64,000 bases of DNA from Desertimonas sp963733085 (GTDB taxonomy: Bacteria > Actinomycetota > Acidimicrobiia > Acidimicrobiales > Ilumatobacteraceae). The notes under the pieces are model-generated. The model made no database searches. It had not been told where the DNA came from and worked only from the letters and a program-made list of their open reading frames with translations. This document shows, piece after piece, positions 51,713-60,713 of this stretch; the stretch's first letter is position 1, and each line of letters opens with the position of its first letter. The stretch is from NCBI GenBank assembly GCA_963733085.1, contig CAVTBY010000012.1:124001-188000 (forward strand), written 5' to 3'. A program made the position numbers and the translations under genes.

Positions 51713-51925
51713 ATGAACAGCAAGACACGATCAGTCCTCGCCGGAATCGGACTCGCCGCCCTCGGGTCGGCGGGCGCCTACGGCATCACCGCCACCGCGG
51801 TCGACCTCAGACCTGCGGACGAGCCGCAAGAGGCCGCCACCGCCATCGAGTACGGCCTCATCGCCGCCCTGGCTAGCCCCACCGACGTCGAGGCCCGCGG
51901 CCTCACGTTCAACTTCCTCGACTGA
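51713..51925 (+). CDS. Small protein with a Flp-pilin-like processing motif (70 aa)
   Basis: A 70-aa frame (ATG 51713) with one hydrophobic helix, RSVLAGIGLAALGSAGAYG, then a charged stretch and EAATAIEYGLIAALASPTD. The TAIEYGLIAAL segment is the hallmark at the prepilin cleavage site of Flp-type pilins, which usually continues with a long hydrophobic helix; here it ends after eleven residues. It may be a degenerate or unusual pilin-like protein, or the motif may be accidental. A longer in-frame start at 51647 would begin inside the palindrome arm. The Tad assembly genes begin 10 kb downstream. Confidence 0.5.
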   Translation: MNSKTRSVLAGIGLAALGSAGAYGITATAVDLRPADEPQEAATAIEYGLIAALASPTDVEARGLTFNFLD

Positions 51926-53557
51926 TCAGTTGCGGTTGTTGTAGTCGATGATCAGCAGGTTGGCCTGGTCGGCGGCGAACGTGAGGGCCTCCTGGACGTC
52001 GCTGCCGTTGTAGATGTCGGCCATCATCTCGGCCGTCGCCTGACGCACCTGGCGCATCGGTCCGAGCACCGGGCCGACGGCCGTGAAGTCGTCGGCCTCG
52101 AGGTTGACCTGGTCGTAGTTGACGCGGAATCTGGGATCGTCGGCGTACGTCGTGACCAGCGGTTCGATCTCGGTGGCGTCGGCCCGCACCGGGGCATAGC
52201 CGCTGGCGTCGGCCCAGAACGACTGCGCCTCGGCGGTCACGAGGTACTGGATGTACTCCCACGCCGCCGCCGCCTCGGCGTCGCCGTGGTCGCGCACGAT
52301 GTACAGCGCCGCCCCGCCGATGGTCGCGCTCGGCGTCTCGCTCGGCCCAGGCATCGGGCCAACACCGATGTCGGCGGACGTGATCCCGGCGATCGCCCCG
52401 CCCTCGACGAACGCCAGCGCCCCGCCGAGCGTGCCCGACGAAGCGATCGTCATCGCCGCCGGCTGCTGCGGGTCGCCCATCTTCAACAGCCCGTCGATCC
52501 CCCGCGGGTCCTCCCCGACATAGGCCGCCAGCCCGTCGTCGACGAGGTCCTGGGCGAACGTCAGCATCTCCACCCCCTCCGGCGTGTCGAACAGCACCTG
52601 GGTGGCCCGGGCGGTGCGGCCGTTGTCGTTGTCGGCGTAGGGAAGCCCGGCGCGGGCGAACCACTGCTCGAGGAACCAGGCGCCACCGGAGTTGACCCCG
52701 GAGTCGAGGGCGATGCCGTAAGTCGCCGCGCCGGAATCGACGATCGCCTGCGAGTACTCGCGTAGCTCGTCGAGGGTGATCGGCGGGCGTTCCGGATCGA
52801 GGCCGGCCTCCTCGAACATCGCCTTGTTGTAGTAGAGCACCGGGCTGGAGATGTTCAGCGGCATGCCCCACTGCACTCCCCCGGTCTGGTAGGCGAACAT
52901 CGCCCGCGGCAAGAACGGAGCGATGTCGTAGCCGCCGGCCTGGATGCAGGCGGTCGTCGTGATCACGGTGTTGGCGTCGGCCATCTGCTGGAGCATGTAC
53001 TCGGGCATCTGCACGACGTGGGGGCGGTCCTCCTGACTCGACTGGAAGTACTTGTCGATCAGCTCCTCGTAGCCGTTCTGGTTCTGGAGTTCGACGACGA
53101 CCCGGTCCTGGCTGGCGTTGTACAGATCGGTGAGCTCGGCGAGAGCGTCGCCCTGGGCGGACTGCATGGCGTGCCAGAACGTGATCCGCACCGGCTCGTC
53201 CACCGACTCCAGCGCGTCGACCGGGCACGCGGCGAAGTCGGCGTTGCCGGCCAGCGCCACGGTCACCCCGGGCGCAGCGGCGAGTCCGGTCGGACCGCCG
53301 GCCTCGGTGGCCGGCGTGACGAGCTGGATCGTCGTCGGCGGACCCGCAGAATCTTCGGTCGTCGCCGTCGCACACGGCTTGACGATGCAGATCGTCGTCG
53401 GCGGCCCGACCGTGCCGGCCGACGTCGATTGTGCCGGTGGCAGCGTCGTCGTGGTCGCGACGGCACCGGCCTGAAGGATCGACTGTCCCGACGCGCAGGC
53501 GGCGAGCGTCAAACAAGCACCGACCGCGAGGACCCGTGTGCTGGGTTGTTGGGTCAT
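51926..53557 (-). CDS. Sugar ABC transporter substrate-binding lipoprotein (family 1, UgpB/DasA-like)
   Basis: A 543-aa extracytoplasmic binding protein. The signal ends with the lipobox LTLAACASG, so it is a lipoprotein. Residues 30-115 are a Thr/Pro/Ala linker; the binding fold then begins RITFWHAMQSAQGDALAELT. Typical spots are MPEYMLQQMADAN, GGVQWGMPLNISSPVLYYNKAMFEEAGLDP (partly) and PMPGPSETPSATIGGAALYI. The long linker is unusual. ATG 53557 overlaps the stop of the permease gene. Family members bind oligosaccharides, glycerol-3-phosphate or amino sugars; the ligand is not visible. Confidence 0.88.
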   Translation of the reverse strand: MTQQPSTRVLAVGACLTLAACASGQSILQAGAVATTTTLPPAQSTSAGTVGPPTTICIVKPCATATTEDSAGPPTTIQLVTPATEAGGPTGLAAAPGVTVALAGNADFAACPVDALESVDEPVRITFWHAMQSAQGDALAELTDLYNASQDRVVVELQNQNGYEELIDKYFQSSQEDRPHVVQMPEYMLQQMADANTVITTTACIQAGGYDIAPFLPRAMFAYQTGGVQWGMPLNISSPVLYYNKAMFEEAGLDPERPPITLDELREYSQAIVDSGAATYGIALDSGVNSGGAWFLEQWFARAGLPYADNDNGRTARATQVLFDTPEGVEMLTFAQDLVDDGLAAYVGEDPRGIDGLLKMGDPQQPAAMTIASSGTLGGALAFVEGGAIAGITSADIGVGPMPGPSETPSATIGGAALYIVRDHGDAEAAAAWEYIQYLVTAEAQSFWADASGYAPVRADATEIEPLVTTYADDPRFRVNYDQVNLEADDFTAVGPVLGPMRQVRQATAEMMADIYNGSDVQEALTFAADQANLLIIDYNNRN

Positions 53558-54402
53558 CCCTTTACTGCTCCTGCCGTGAGGCCGCGGATCAATTGTCGCT
53601 GAAACACGAGAAGAACGACAGCGATCGGAATTGCGGCGATGATCGTCCCGGCCATCACGAGGTTGGGCCGGTCGAGGGCCTGGGCCTTGAGCTGGCGCAA
53701 CCCGGCCTGCACGGTGTTCCAGTCCTCGTCGGTCGTGATCAGACTCGGCCACAGATAGGCGTTCCACGTGCCGAGGAAGGCGAACAGGGCGAGGGCGCCG
53801 AGCGTCGGGCGCAACAGCGGGATGGCGATGTGGCGGAGGAACCCGAAGTGGCCGACCCCATCGATAAGGGCGGCATCGCGCAAGTCCTTGGGCAGCGACA
53901 GCAGGGCCTGGCGGAGCAGGAAGATGCCGAACGCACTGGCCAGGAACGGGACAGTGAGACCCTCATACGAGTTGAGCCACCCGAGTGCGTCGGCGGTGAG
54001 GCGATTCACGACCACCGTCGCCTCGAGTGGAACGAGCAAGGTGGCGAGGACGACCACGAACAGCACGTCGCGGCCGGGGAAACGCAGCATGGCGAAGGCG
54101 TACGCGGCCATCAACGACGTGACGACCTGACCGATGGTGACGGCGACGGCGACGACGGTCGAGTTGAGGAGGTAACGGCCGAGACGACCTTCGGTCCACG
54201 CATCGCGGAGTACGTCGAACGTGATCGACTCCGGTACGAGCGGGTGGACCAAGACCCGGTTGCCTGGCTTCAACGCCGCGACGACGGTCGTGTAGATCGG
54301 GAACAGGACGACGATGCTGATGACCGCGAGCAGCCCGTAGCGACCGACCAACCCGACCGGCGAGCTGCGCTCCCACGGGGCGGCGACCTGGGCATCAGCC
54401 AT
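53554..54402 (-). CDS. Sugar ABC transporter permease (UgpE/MalG-like)
   Basis: A 282-aa permease with six helices. It has the MalG-like opening GLLAVISIVVLFPIYTTVVAALKPG, the helix SLMAAYAFAMLRFPGRDV and the EAA loop DLRDAALIDGVGHFGFLRHIAIPLLRP (shown partly), which contacts the ATPase. It ends QRQLIRGLTAGAVKG, the usual MalG/UgpE closing. It overlaps the gene before and after it in an operon of three without an ATPase. Confidence 0.91.
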   Translation of the reverse strand: MADAQVAAPWERSSPVGLVGRYGLLAVISIVVLFPIYTTVVAALKPGNRVLVHPLVPESITFDVLRDAWTEGRLGRYLLNSTVVAVAVTIGQVVTSLMAAYAFAMLRFPGRDVLFVVVLATLLVPLEATVVVNRLTADALGWLNSYEGLTVPFLASAFGIFLLRQALLSLPKDLRDAALIDGVGHFGFLRHIAIPLLRPTLGALALFAFLGTWNAYLWPSLITTDEDWNTVQAGLRQLKAQALDRPNLVMAGTIIAAIPIAVVLLVFQRQLIRGLTAGAVKG

Positions 54403-55297
54403 AATGAACCTTCTTGCCGAAGCCGCGTAGCTGGAACGCCGACAGCACGAGGAGCATCACGAACAGCAGCACTGCCGTCGCCGACTTCAGCCCGGCGTCC
54501 TCGCGAATCGGCGACTGGCTGCCGTAGGTGAGATACGTGAGCACCGTTGTCGAGTCGTTGGGGCCGCCGTTGGTGAGCAGGTCGATCTCGCCGTAGGCCT
54601 GGAACGCCTTGGTGGTCAGCACGATGATGACGAACAGCAGAGTCGGTCCGAGCAACGGAATGGTGATGCTCCAGAATCGACGGGCGCTGCCCGCCCCGTC
54701 GATCGCCGCCGCCTCGTGAAGGTCGCGTGGGATCGCTTGCAGCCCGGCAGTCACGAGGATGAACGTGAACCCGAGCCCAGCCCAGATGCTCGACGCGGCG
54801 ATGGATGGCAGCGCCGTGCCCTGGTCGTTGAGCAGGCCAGGCTGTTTGACGATCGGGAACAGGTCGCTGATCCAACCAACGTTCGAGAACACGCCGACGC
54901 TCGGCTGCAACAGGTAGTACCACATCAGACTGGCGACGGCCACCGACGTGGCGACGGTCGACGAGAAGATCGCCCGAAATGCGCCGACGCCACGCACGTA
55001 CTTGTCGGCGAGGGCAGCGAGCCCGATGCCGAGCGCCAGCCCGATCGGCACGGTGATCAGAGCGAACTTGAACGTGACGACCACTGCGTCGCGGAACTCG
55101 TTGCTGCGCACCACGTCGATGTACTGGTCCCAGCCACTGGCCCGGCAGTTCTTGCCTTGGGCGTCGCAGCGCTGATGGCCGAGCCACACGGCCCGGCCGA
55201 GCGGGTAGATGACGAACACGGACAGCACGATCAGCGAAGGCGCCAGCATCAGCACGGCCGCAGGGAGGTCCCTCCAGCGATCTCCCTTGCGCCCCAC
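54395..55297 (-). CDS. Sugar ABC transporter permease (UgpA/MalF-like)
   Basis: A permease of about 300 aa with six helices, beginning DLPAAVLMLAPSLIVLSVFVIYPLG and including the EAA-type loop QAIPRDLHEAAAIDGAGSARRFWSITIPLLGP (partly). A loop with two cysteines (QRCDAQGKNCRASG) lies between helices 1 and 2. I prefer GTG 55297 before GRKGDRWRDL. The frame opens at TTG 55357, which coincides with the start codon of the divergent small gene and would leave no promoter space. It is the first gene of the importer operon. No ATPase gene is nearby, as in systems sharing MsiK. Confidence 0.83.
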   Translation of the reverse strand: MGRKGDRWRDLPAAVLMLAPSLIVLSVFVIYPLGRAVWLGHQRCDAQGKNCRASGWDQYIDVVRSNEFRDAVVVTFKFALITVPIGLALGIGLAALADKYVRGVGAFRAIFSSTVATSVAVASLMWYYLLQPSVGVFSNVGWISDLFPIVKQPGLLNDQGTALPSIAASSIWAGLGFTFILVTAGLQAIPRDLHEAAAIDGAGSARRFWSITIPLLGPTLLFVIIVLTTKAFQAYGEIDLLTNGGPNDSTTVLTYLTYGSQSPIREDAGLKSATAVLLFVMLLVLSAFQLRGFGKKVHYG

Positions 55298-55356
55298 CGC
55301 TGTGACAGTAGGACAGGGCCTGACCGCTGAGTGCGACCCGCGGTAGATTCCGAGCA

Positions 55357-55587
55357 ATGTCCTCAGTCCCCCCGCCCGAGGATCCGACCGCTGACGAATC
55401 GGCCGGGCAACCGTCGCTCGACGAGCTCGCCGAGGATCTGGTCGGCGTAGAGCGTGCTCTCGAACGGCTCGAGGACGGCACCTACTGGACCGACGAGCTC
55501 ACGGGTGAACCGTTGCCTGACGAGCTGCTGGAAGCGGACCCCACCGCCCGCCGAGCCCCGCCGCGGCCGGACGCCCCGAGCGGATGA
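55357..55587 (+). CDS. Small protein resembling the DksA/TraR C-terminal region without zinc cysteines
   Basis: A 76-aa acidic protein. The segment VERALERLEDGTYWTDELTGEPLPDELLEADPTARR (partly) follows the pattern of DksA/TraR proteins, where a short helix is followed by GTYGTC..CG.PI..ERLEA.P.A. Here the zinc-binding cysteines are replaced by Thr, Asp and Gly. Zinc-less relatives are known in several actinomycetes. It may bind RNA polymerase, but that is inference. The stop overlaps the ATG of the ABC1 kinase gene (ATGA). Confidence 0.68.
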   Translation: MSSVPPPEDPTADESAGQPSLDELAEDLVGVERALERLEDGTYWTDELTGEPLPDELLEADPTARRAPPRPDAPSG

Positions 55588-57009
55588 AGCGCGCCGGCGT
55601 CGCCGCGATCATCACCGGCGGTCTCGGTGCCGGCGCCGCCGCGGCGTGGCTGCGTCGGCGCATCACGGTGGTGACGAGCTGGCGGTCGCGGCGAATGTGG
55701 AGGCTCACGGCCCGCAACGCCGGACGCTTCGCGACCACACGGGCCAAGCGGATCATCACCCCGGCTGAGCGCCGCGCCGAGCTGGATGCCCAGTTCGCCA
55801 TCCGCACGGCCGCCGACGTGGCCAATGAGCTGGGACAGATGAAGGGCGTGTTGATGAAGGTCGGCCAGATGGTCAGCTTCATCGCCGAAGGACTGCCGGA
55901 CGAGGCCCAGCAGGCACTCGCCGCGCTGCAGGCCGATGCCGCCCCAATGGCGCCGACGCTCGCCGCCTCGGTGATCGAGAGCGAGTTCGGCGCTCCGCCC
56001 GAGCGGGTCTTCGCCTCCTGGGAGGACATGCCGGTGGCGGCGGCGAGCATCGGCCAGGTCCACCGCGCTCGCGACGGAGCCGGTCGGGAACTTGCCGTCA
56101 AGGTGCAGTTCCCCGGCGTTGCCGAGGCGATCGAGGAAGACCTCGACGCCGCCGAGGTGATGTACACGGTGTTCTCGGCGCTGGCGCTCAACGGCCTCGA
56201 CGCCAGGGCCCTCGTCGACGAGCTGCGTGTGCGCATGCGCGAGGAACTCGACTACCGCCGCGAGGCGGCCAACATCGCCGAGTTCGCCGGCCGCTTCGCC
56301 GGGCATCCGTGGGTGCGCATCCCGACCCTGGCCCCGGAGTTGTCGACGTCGAAGGTACTCACGACGGAGTGGGTCGACGGGCTGTCCTGGGATCAGTTCG
56401 TGGAGTCGGCTTCGGTGCCGACGAAGCAGCGCGCCGCCGAGGTGATCTGGCGCTTCGCCCAGCACTCCGTCCACCGCGTCGGCGTGTTCAACGGCGACCC
56501 GCACCCTGGGAACTACCGCTTCCATCGCGACGGCAGCGTGACGTTCCTCGACTTCGGGCTCGTCAAGCGTTGGGAGCACGGCGAGTGGCAACGGCTCGAG
56601 CCGACGCTCGACGCCATCGTGGTCGACCGCGACCCGGAGGCGCTGGTCGCGGCGATGGAGACCGCCGGCTTCCTGCTGCCCGACCACGGCCTCGATCCCC
56701 CAGCGCGTGTACGACTACGTGTCGACGCCGTACCGGCCCTACCTCGAGGAGGAGTTCACGTTCACCCGCGATTGGATGCGGCGCACGCTCGGGCGCGTCG
56801 CCGACATCGCCGGGCCGTACGCCGACGTCATCTCCAAGCTGAACATGCCGCCGAGCTACGTGATCCTCGACCGGGTCGTGTGGGGGGTCAGCGCCATCCT
56901 CGGCAAGCTCGAGGCCCACGGTCCGTGGCGGGAGATGCTGCTCGAGTACCGCCGGGGCGCGGCCCCGGCGACCGAGCTCGGCGCCGCCGAGCTGAGCTGG
57001 CGCTCGTGA
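55584..57009 (+). CDS. ABC1/UbiB-family atypical kinase (AarF-like), one frameshift
   Basis: About 475 aa. The family signature GVLMKVGQMVSFIAEGLPDEAQQALAALQADA (partly; KxGQ near residue 92) is followed by the A-rich loop VAAASIGQVHRARDGAG, EELDYRREAANIAEF, GVFNGDPHPGNYRF and the metal-binding FLDFGLVKRW. A C-run of five near 56697 has one base too many; the second frame continues QRVYDYVSTPYRPYLEE and ends at 57009. ABC1 kinases support quinone or isoprenoid lipid metabolism. The N-terminus carries one membrane-like segment. It is coupled to the DksA-like gene upstream and overlaps the next gene. Confidence 0.87.
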
Positions 57010-57433
57010 CGTCCACACCCTTGACGAGCTCGGTCGACGAGCCCGCCGGTGGATCGCCGTCGAGGAGCTGCTGTTCGAGACGCTCGGACGGTGGGCGCGG
57101 GAGCTTCCCGACCCGGCGGTCAAGCGGTGGTTCGGGACGTGGTGCCATCGCCACGCCTGGCACGCCGAGCTGTGGCGGGATCGGCTGCCGACCGTGGCGC
57201 CGGGGGAAGCCGACGACGTCGACGTGTGGATTTCACCCGTGCGCACGGCGCTCGCGGACGTCAGCACCTCGGAGGAGGCGATCGCCGTGCTGCGCGAGTC
57301 GGTGTTGCCTGCTCTGGAAGCAGCCGTGGCCGAGCACCGCGACGGCATCGATCCCCTGCTCGACGGGCCCACGGCGCGCGTGCTCGACCTCGTCGCGGCC
57401 GACCTAGCTGCCGAGGCCACGGCCCTCGCCTGA
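57006..57433 (+). CDS. Hypothetical protein downstream of the ABC1 kinase, probable frameshift
   Basis: About 140 aa. GTG 57006 overlaps the kinase stop, but a one-base indel near 57025 is needed to enter the long frame. That frame reads DELGRRARRWIAVEELLFETLG, RWARELPDPAVKRWFGTWCHRHAWHAELWRDRLP (partly) and ends AADLAAEATALA. The spacing of Glu and His residues in EELLF and HRHAWHAELW recalls ferritin-like helical proteins, yet I cannot assign a family. No signal peptide or membrane segment. Confidence 0.55.
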
Positions 57434-57495
57434 TTGGAGTGTTTGCTGCTGATGGAGTGTCACGTGTCGAGTTTCCCGGCAGCAGACACTCCAAT
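57433..57495. terminator. Bidirectional terminator-like inverted repeat
   Basis: attggagtgtttgctgctg (57433-57451) and cagcagacactccaat (57480-57495) pair over 16 bases with one mismatch. It lies between convergent genes and includes the stop of the minus-strand gene in its loop. It fits a shared terminator, with no marked T tract. Confidence 0.65.
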
Positions 57496-58144
57496 GGGAG
57501 ATCGCCAGGTCAGCTCGGGGATCGCTGCCGGCGGCGGCCAGCGACCCTCCCGGCTGTAGGCCCACCACTCCAACGGGTTGGAGTAGTAGGCGGTCGTGTC
57601 GATCACCTTCCAGAGCCGCTCTTTGCGGCCGCGCAGCACCCAGGCGACGACACCGACCAGCGCGCCGAGCACCGTCCACACTCCGTACACCAGCGGGTAC
57701 AGCGGCCCGAACCACCGTGCCTGCCAGACGTGCACGTGCTCGTGCTCGTCGACGACGCGGCGGCGGCGCAGTACCCGACGCGCCGCTGACGACGTTGCCG
57801 ATCGTCGTGAGGAAGCCACGTCGCAGTGTGAATCCCCTGGCGTAGACGTGGCGGTCGTGGCGCTCGCTGAGCGCCACCACGTAGTTGCCCGGCCGGCGCT
57901 GGGCGAGAGCGACGGATGGACGACGAGCGCCCCGGCCGTCGTGATCAACGCCCACGTCGAGTCGAGCACGAACGCGGCGATCCCGGCTGCGGTGCCGCCA
58001 GCGGTAGATGCGACGCGCGCCACCGATGGCGCCGTTGAGTCCGCCAACGAAGGCCGCGACAACACCCAGGTCGACGAGCGACCACGCCGCCCACGCGAGG
58101 ACAGCGCCGGCGGCCGCCCCGATGGCAGCCTCGGCGAGTTTGTT
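57460..58144 (-). CDS. Predicted membrane protein with an HExHxH-type motif, frameshifted
   Basis: About 230 aa, in four frame pieces with breaks near 58000, 57895 and 57790. Pieces in order: NKLAEAAIGAAAGAVLAWAA and FVGGLNGAIGGARRIYRW (two membrane helices with glycine zippers), AGIAAFVLDSTWALITTAGA (third helix), GNYVVALSERHDRHVYARGF, TLRRGFLTTIGNVVSG, and VVDEHEHVHVWQARWFGPLY followed by YPLVYGVWTVLGALVGVVAW. The EHEHVHVWQ motif resembles zinc-binding HExxH-like segments. The last part ends in a tyrosine- and tryptophan-rich soluble tail. Family not recognised. The start is unclear because of the frame breaks. Confidence 0.6.
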
Positions 58145-59004
58145 CAGTCGCGTCCCTGCAACAAGGCGAAGAGGCGCAGCAGCTCGAGGTACAGCCAGAC
58201 GATCGTTACCAGCAGGCCGAACCCGGCGTACCACTCGAAATCCTTGGCGAGGCCGGCCTTCGTGCCCCGCTCGATGAAATCGAAATCGAGCGTGAGGTTG
58301 AGCGCTGCCAAGCCGGCCACAAGGACGCTGAAGCCGATGCCGAGGAGGCTGGGCTCACGCAGGAACGTGATGTCGGCGCCGAACAGGGCAAACACGAACG
58401 ACACGAGATAGAAGGCCATCACACCGATCGTGGCGAGCACGACGACGCGGCGGAACTTCTCGGTGACCTTGATGATCCTGGTCTGGTAGAGCAGCAGCAT
58501 CACGGCAAACACGCCGAGCGTCGCCCCGGCCGCTTGGAGCACGATGCCGTTCCAGAGCTGTTCGTAGTACGCCGAGATCGCCCCGACGGCGAATCCCTGG
58601 CCGACGGCATACACGGGAGCGACGAACTTGGCCAGGTGCGGCTTGAACATCAGGAGGATCACGGCGACAAAGCCGATGGCGACGCCGACAAGAGCGACGC
58701 CGGGGAAGCCGTACGTGATCGTGTCGGTGAGAGGGTCGACCTCCGGTGCAGGCACCGCCCGCCAGCCGGCGACGGCCGCGATGAGCAGGAGGACGAACAG
58801 CATGCTCGTCTTGGAGATCGTGCCGCTGACGGTCATCGCCCCACGCCACGTCGTCACCGGACCGTCCGTGATCGGCGCCGCCGGAGTGCCGGGCGTCGTC
58901 GACGGTGGCGCCCAGACCTGACCGCCCGGGCTCGGCGGAGTCGGTGCCGCCCACCCGGCCTGCGCCTCGGCGAGCCGCTTCTCGTTGAGAATCGCGTTTT
59001 GCAT
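58144..59004 (-). CDS. Bax inhibitor-1/YccA-family membrane protein
   Basis: A 286-aa protein with a proline-rich N-terminal tail of about 55 residues and seven membrane helices. Landmarks are TVSGTISKTSMLFVLLLIAA, GFPGVALVGVAIGFVAVILL, AISAYYEQLWNGIVLQAAGATLGVF (partly) and LDFDFIERGTKAGLAKDFEWYAGFGLLVTIVWLYLELLRL (partly), the last carrying the two conserved aspartates of the BI-1 pH-sensing pair. It is the well-known bacterial YccA/YetJ-like group, thought to be calcium leak channels. ATG 59004; the gene ends where the frameshifted membrane protein begins. Confidence 0.92.
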   Translation of the reverse strand: MQNAILNEKRLAEAQAGWAAPTPPSPGGQVWAPPSTTPGTPAAPITDGPVTTWRGAMTVSGTISKTSMLFVLLLIAAVAGWRAVPAPEVDPLTDTITYGFPGVALVGVAIGFVAVILLMFKPHLAKFVAPVYAVGQGFAVGAISAYYEQLWNGIVLQAAGATLGVFAVMLLLYQTRIIKVTEKFRRVVVLATIGVMAFYLVSFVFALFGADITFLREPSLLGIGFSVLVAGLAALNLTLDFDFIERGTKAGLAKDFEWYAGFGLLVTIVWLYLELLRLFALLQGRD

Positions 59005-59203
59005 CGGGGTTCAACCTCCAACGTGGCGCCACCGCTCTGGTGTCGACCAGGAAATATCGTACTGCCGACGCAGATCGACAACGCGAAACCCCGACCGGGT
59101 TGGCCATTACGGCTGCGTCGGTATCGTGACGCCATCCCAGCCCGTGGGGGACGGGAGAAAACCTCGACACACCAGCTGCCGGTTGGTAGGACAAGGAGCC
59201 GTG

Positions 59204-60142
59204 GTGGCCAAAGATCGCGTTGACCGCGATGACGAAGATCTCGTTCGGCTGTACCTCACAGACATTGGCCAGTACACCTTGTTGACCAAGGATGACGAGG
59301 TCCGTCTCGCCAAAGCGATCGAGGCGGGCAAGGAGGCCATCGCCGCCCTCGACAACGGCGGCAAGGAAGCTGCCGCGTCGCGACGTCGTGAGCTCCGGCG
59401 CACTGCCCGCCACGGCGAGGAGGCCGAGCGTCAGTTCGTGCAGTCGAACCTGCGCCTCGTCGTCTCGATCGCCAAGAAGTACCAGGCGTCCGGTCTGCCG
59501 TTGCTCGATCTCATCCAGGAGGGCAACCTCGGGCTGATGCACGCCGTCGAGAAGTTCGACTGGCGCAAGGGGTTCAAGTTCTCGACGTACGCCACGTGGT
59601 GGATCCGCCAGGCGATCACCCGCGGGATCGCCAACACCGGCCGCACGATCCGCCTCCCGGTCCATGCCGGCGACACGCTCGCCCGGCTGCAGAAGGCCCG
59701 GTCGCGCCTCGAGTTGAAGTACGGGCGACCAGCCACGCTCGCCGAGCTCGCCCGCGAGGTCGAGATGCCCGAGGACAAGGTCACCGAGGCGCTGCGCTTC
59801 GCCGCCGAGCCGCTGTCGCTGTCCGAGCCGTTGCGCGAGGACGGCGATGCCGAGCTCGGCGACGTCGTCGAGGACCGCTCCGCCGAGTCACCGTTCGAGG
59901 TCGCTGCCACGGCACTCCTGCCCGAGGAGATCGCCCGCCTGCTGGCGCCGCTCGACGACCGCGAGCGAGAGATCCTCAAGCTCCGCTTCGGCCTCGACCG
60001 CGGCGAGCCGCGGACGCTGGAAGAGGTCGGCGAGCACTTCAACCTCACGCGTGAGCGCATCCGCCAGATCGAGGCACGGGCGATGAGCAAGCTGCGCCAC
60101 CCGTCGAGCGACACCGGCGCCCGCGACCTCCTCGCCGTCTGA
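59204..60142 (+). CDS. Group 2 (primary-like) sigma-70 family RNA polymerase sigma factor
   Basis: A 312-aa sigma factor. Region 1.2 reads EDLVRLYLTDIGQYTLLTKDDEVRLAKAIEAG (partly); region 2 has SNLRLVVSIAKKYQASGLPLLDLIQEGNLGLMHAVEKFDW (partly) and FKFSTYATWWIRQAI; region 3 ATLAELAREVEMPEDKV; region 4 LDDREREILKLRFGLDRGEP and TRERIRQIEARAMSKLRHP. The absence of a long region 1.1 and the short length fit HrdB-paralogous group 2 factors rather than the housekeeping one. I chose GTG 59204, preceded by aaggag; GTG 59201 is equally possible. Transcribed alone, divergent from the Bax1-like gene. Confidence 0.93.
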   Translation: MAKDRVDRDDEDLVRLYLTDIGQYTLLTKDDEVRLAKAIEAGKEAIAALDNGGKEAAASRRRELRRTARHGEEAERQFVQSNLRLVVSIAKKYQASGLPLLDLIQEGNLGLMHAVEKFDWRKGFKFSTYATWWIRQAITRGIANTGRTIRLPVHAGDTLARLQKARSRLELKYGRPATLAELAREVEMPEDKVTEALRFAAEPLSLSEPLREDGDAELGDVVEDRSAESPFEVAATALLPEEIARLLAPLDDREREILKLRFGLDRGEPRTLEEVGEHFNLTRERIRQIEARAMSKLRHPSSDTGARDLLAV

Positions 60143-60152
60143 CCTTCAGCGG

Positions 60153-60647
60153 TTACGCGGGGCAGGCGTCGCGCTCGTCGGCGTCGAGTTCGGCGTTGAC
60201 TCCGGGAGGAGCGAACCGCTTGGCGAACGTGAAGGCGTGTTGCGTGGGTCCGCGCGCTTCGAGCTCGCCGAGTCGGGCGAGCGCCTCGTCGATCGTAGGT
60301 ACATGCCCGGCGGGCACCCACCAGAGGACGAGAAACGACCTGCCATAGCGCTCGAACCATTCACGCCGGCGGCGCAGATAGGCGGTGTGTTCGGAGCGGT
60401 ACACGTAGTCGGCGAGCGCCTCGATCGACTCCCACACCGACATGTTGATGGCGACGAGCTCGTCGTCGTCGATCGGATGCAGCGCCGTTGCGTTGCCCTC
60501 CTCGGTCTGCAGTCGCCACACAAAACCGGGCGTCCGATCCGCCACAGCGTTGATGTGATCGAGCGCTGCCTTGAACTCGGCGATCATCGGGTCGTCGATC
60601 GGGGCACGCAGTCGGCCGACGTTGAGCTGGGCGAGATGCCACTCCAT
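60153..60647 (-). CDS. DUF3291-like protein (monooxygenase-type ABM fold)
   Basis: A 164-aa protein matching the DUF3291 pattern: MEWHLAQLNVGRLRAPIDDP at the start, FKAALDHINAVADRTPGFVW, the VAINMSVWESIEALADYVYR segment, then FERYGRSFLVLWWVPAGHVP and TIDEALARLGELEARGP. The fold is related to antibiotic biosynthesis monooxygenases; function unknown. ATG 60647 lies at the beginning of the similarity. It is convergent to the sigma factor gene with only 10 bp between the stops. Confidence 0.88.
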   Translation of the reverse strand: MEWHLAQLNVGRLRAPIDDPMIAEFKAALDHINAVADRTPGFVWRLQTEEGNATALHPIDDDELVAINMSVWESIEALADYVYRSEHTAYLRRRREWFERYGRSFLVLWWVPAGHVPTIDEALARLGELEARGPTQHAFTFAKRFAPPGVNAELDADERDACPA

Positions 60648-60713
60648 TGGCACGATGCTGCCACAGGGAAACCGACAGACAGTCGCGGTGCGGGGCGTGC
60701 GACGATGCACGCC

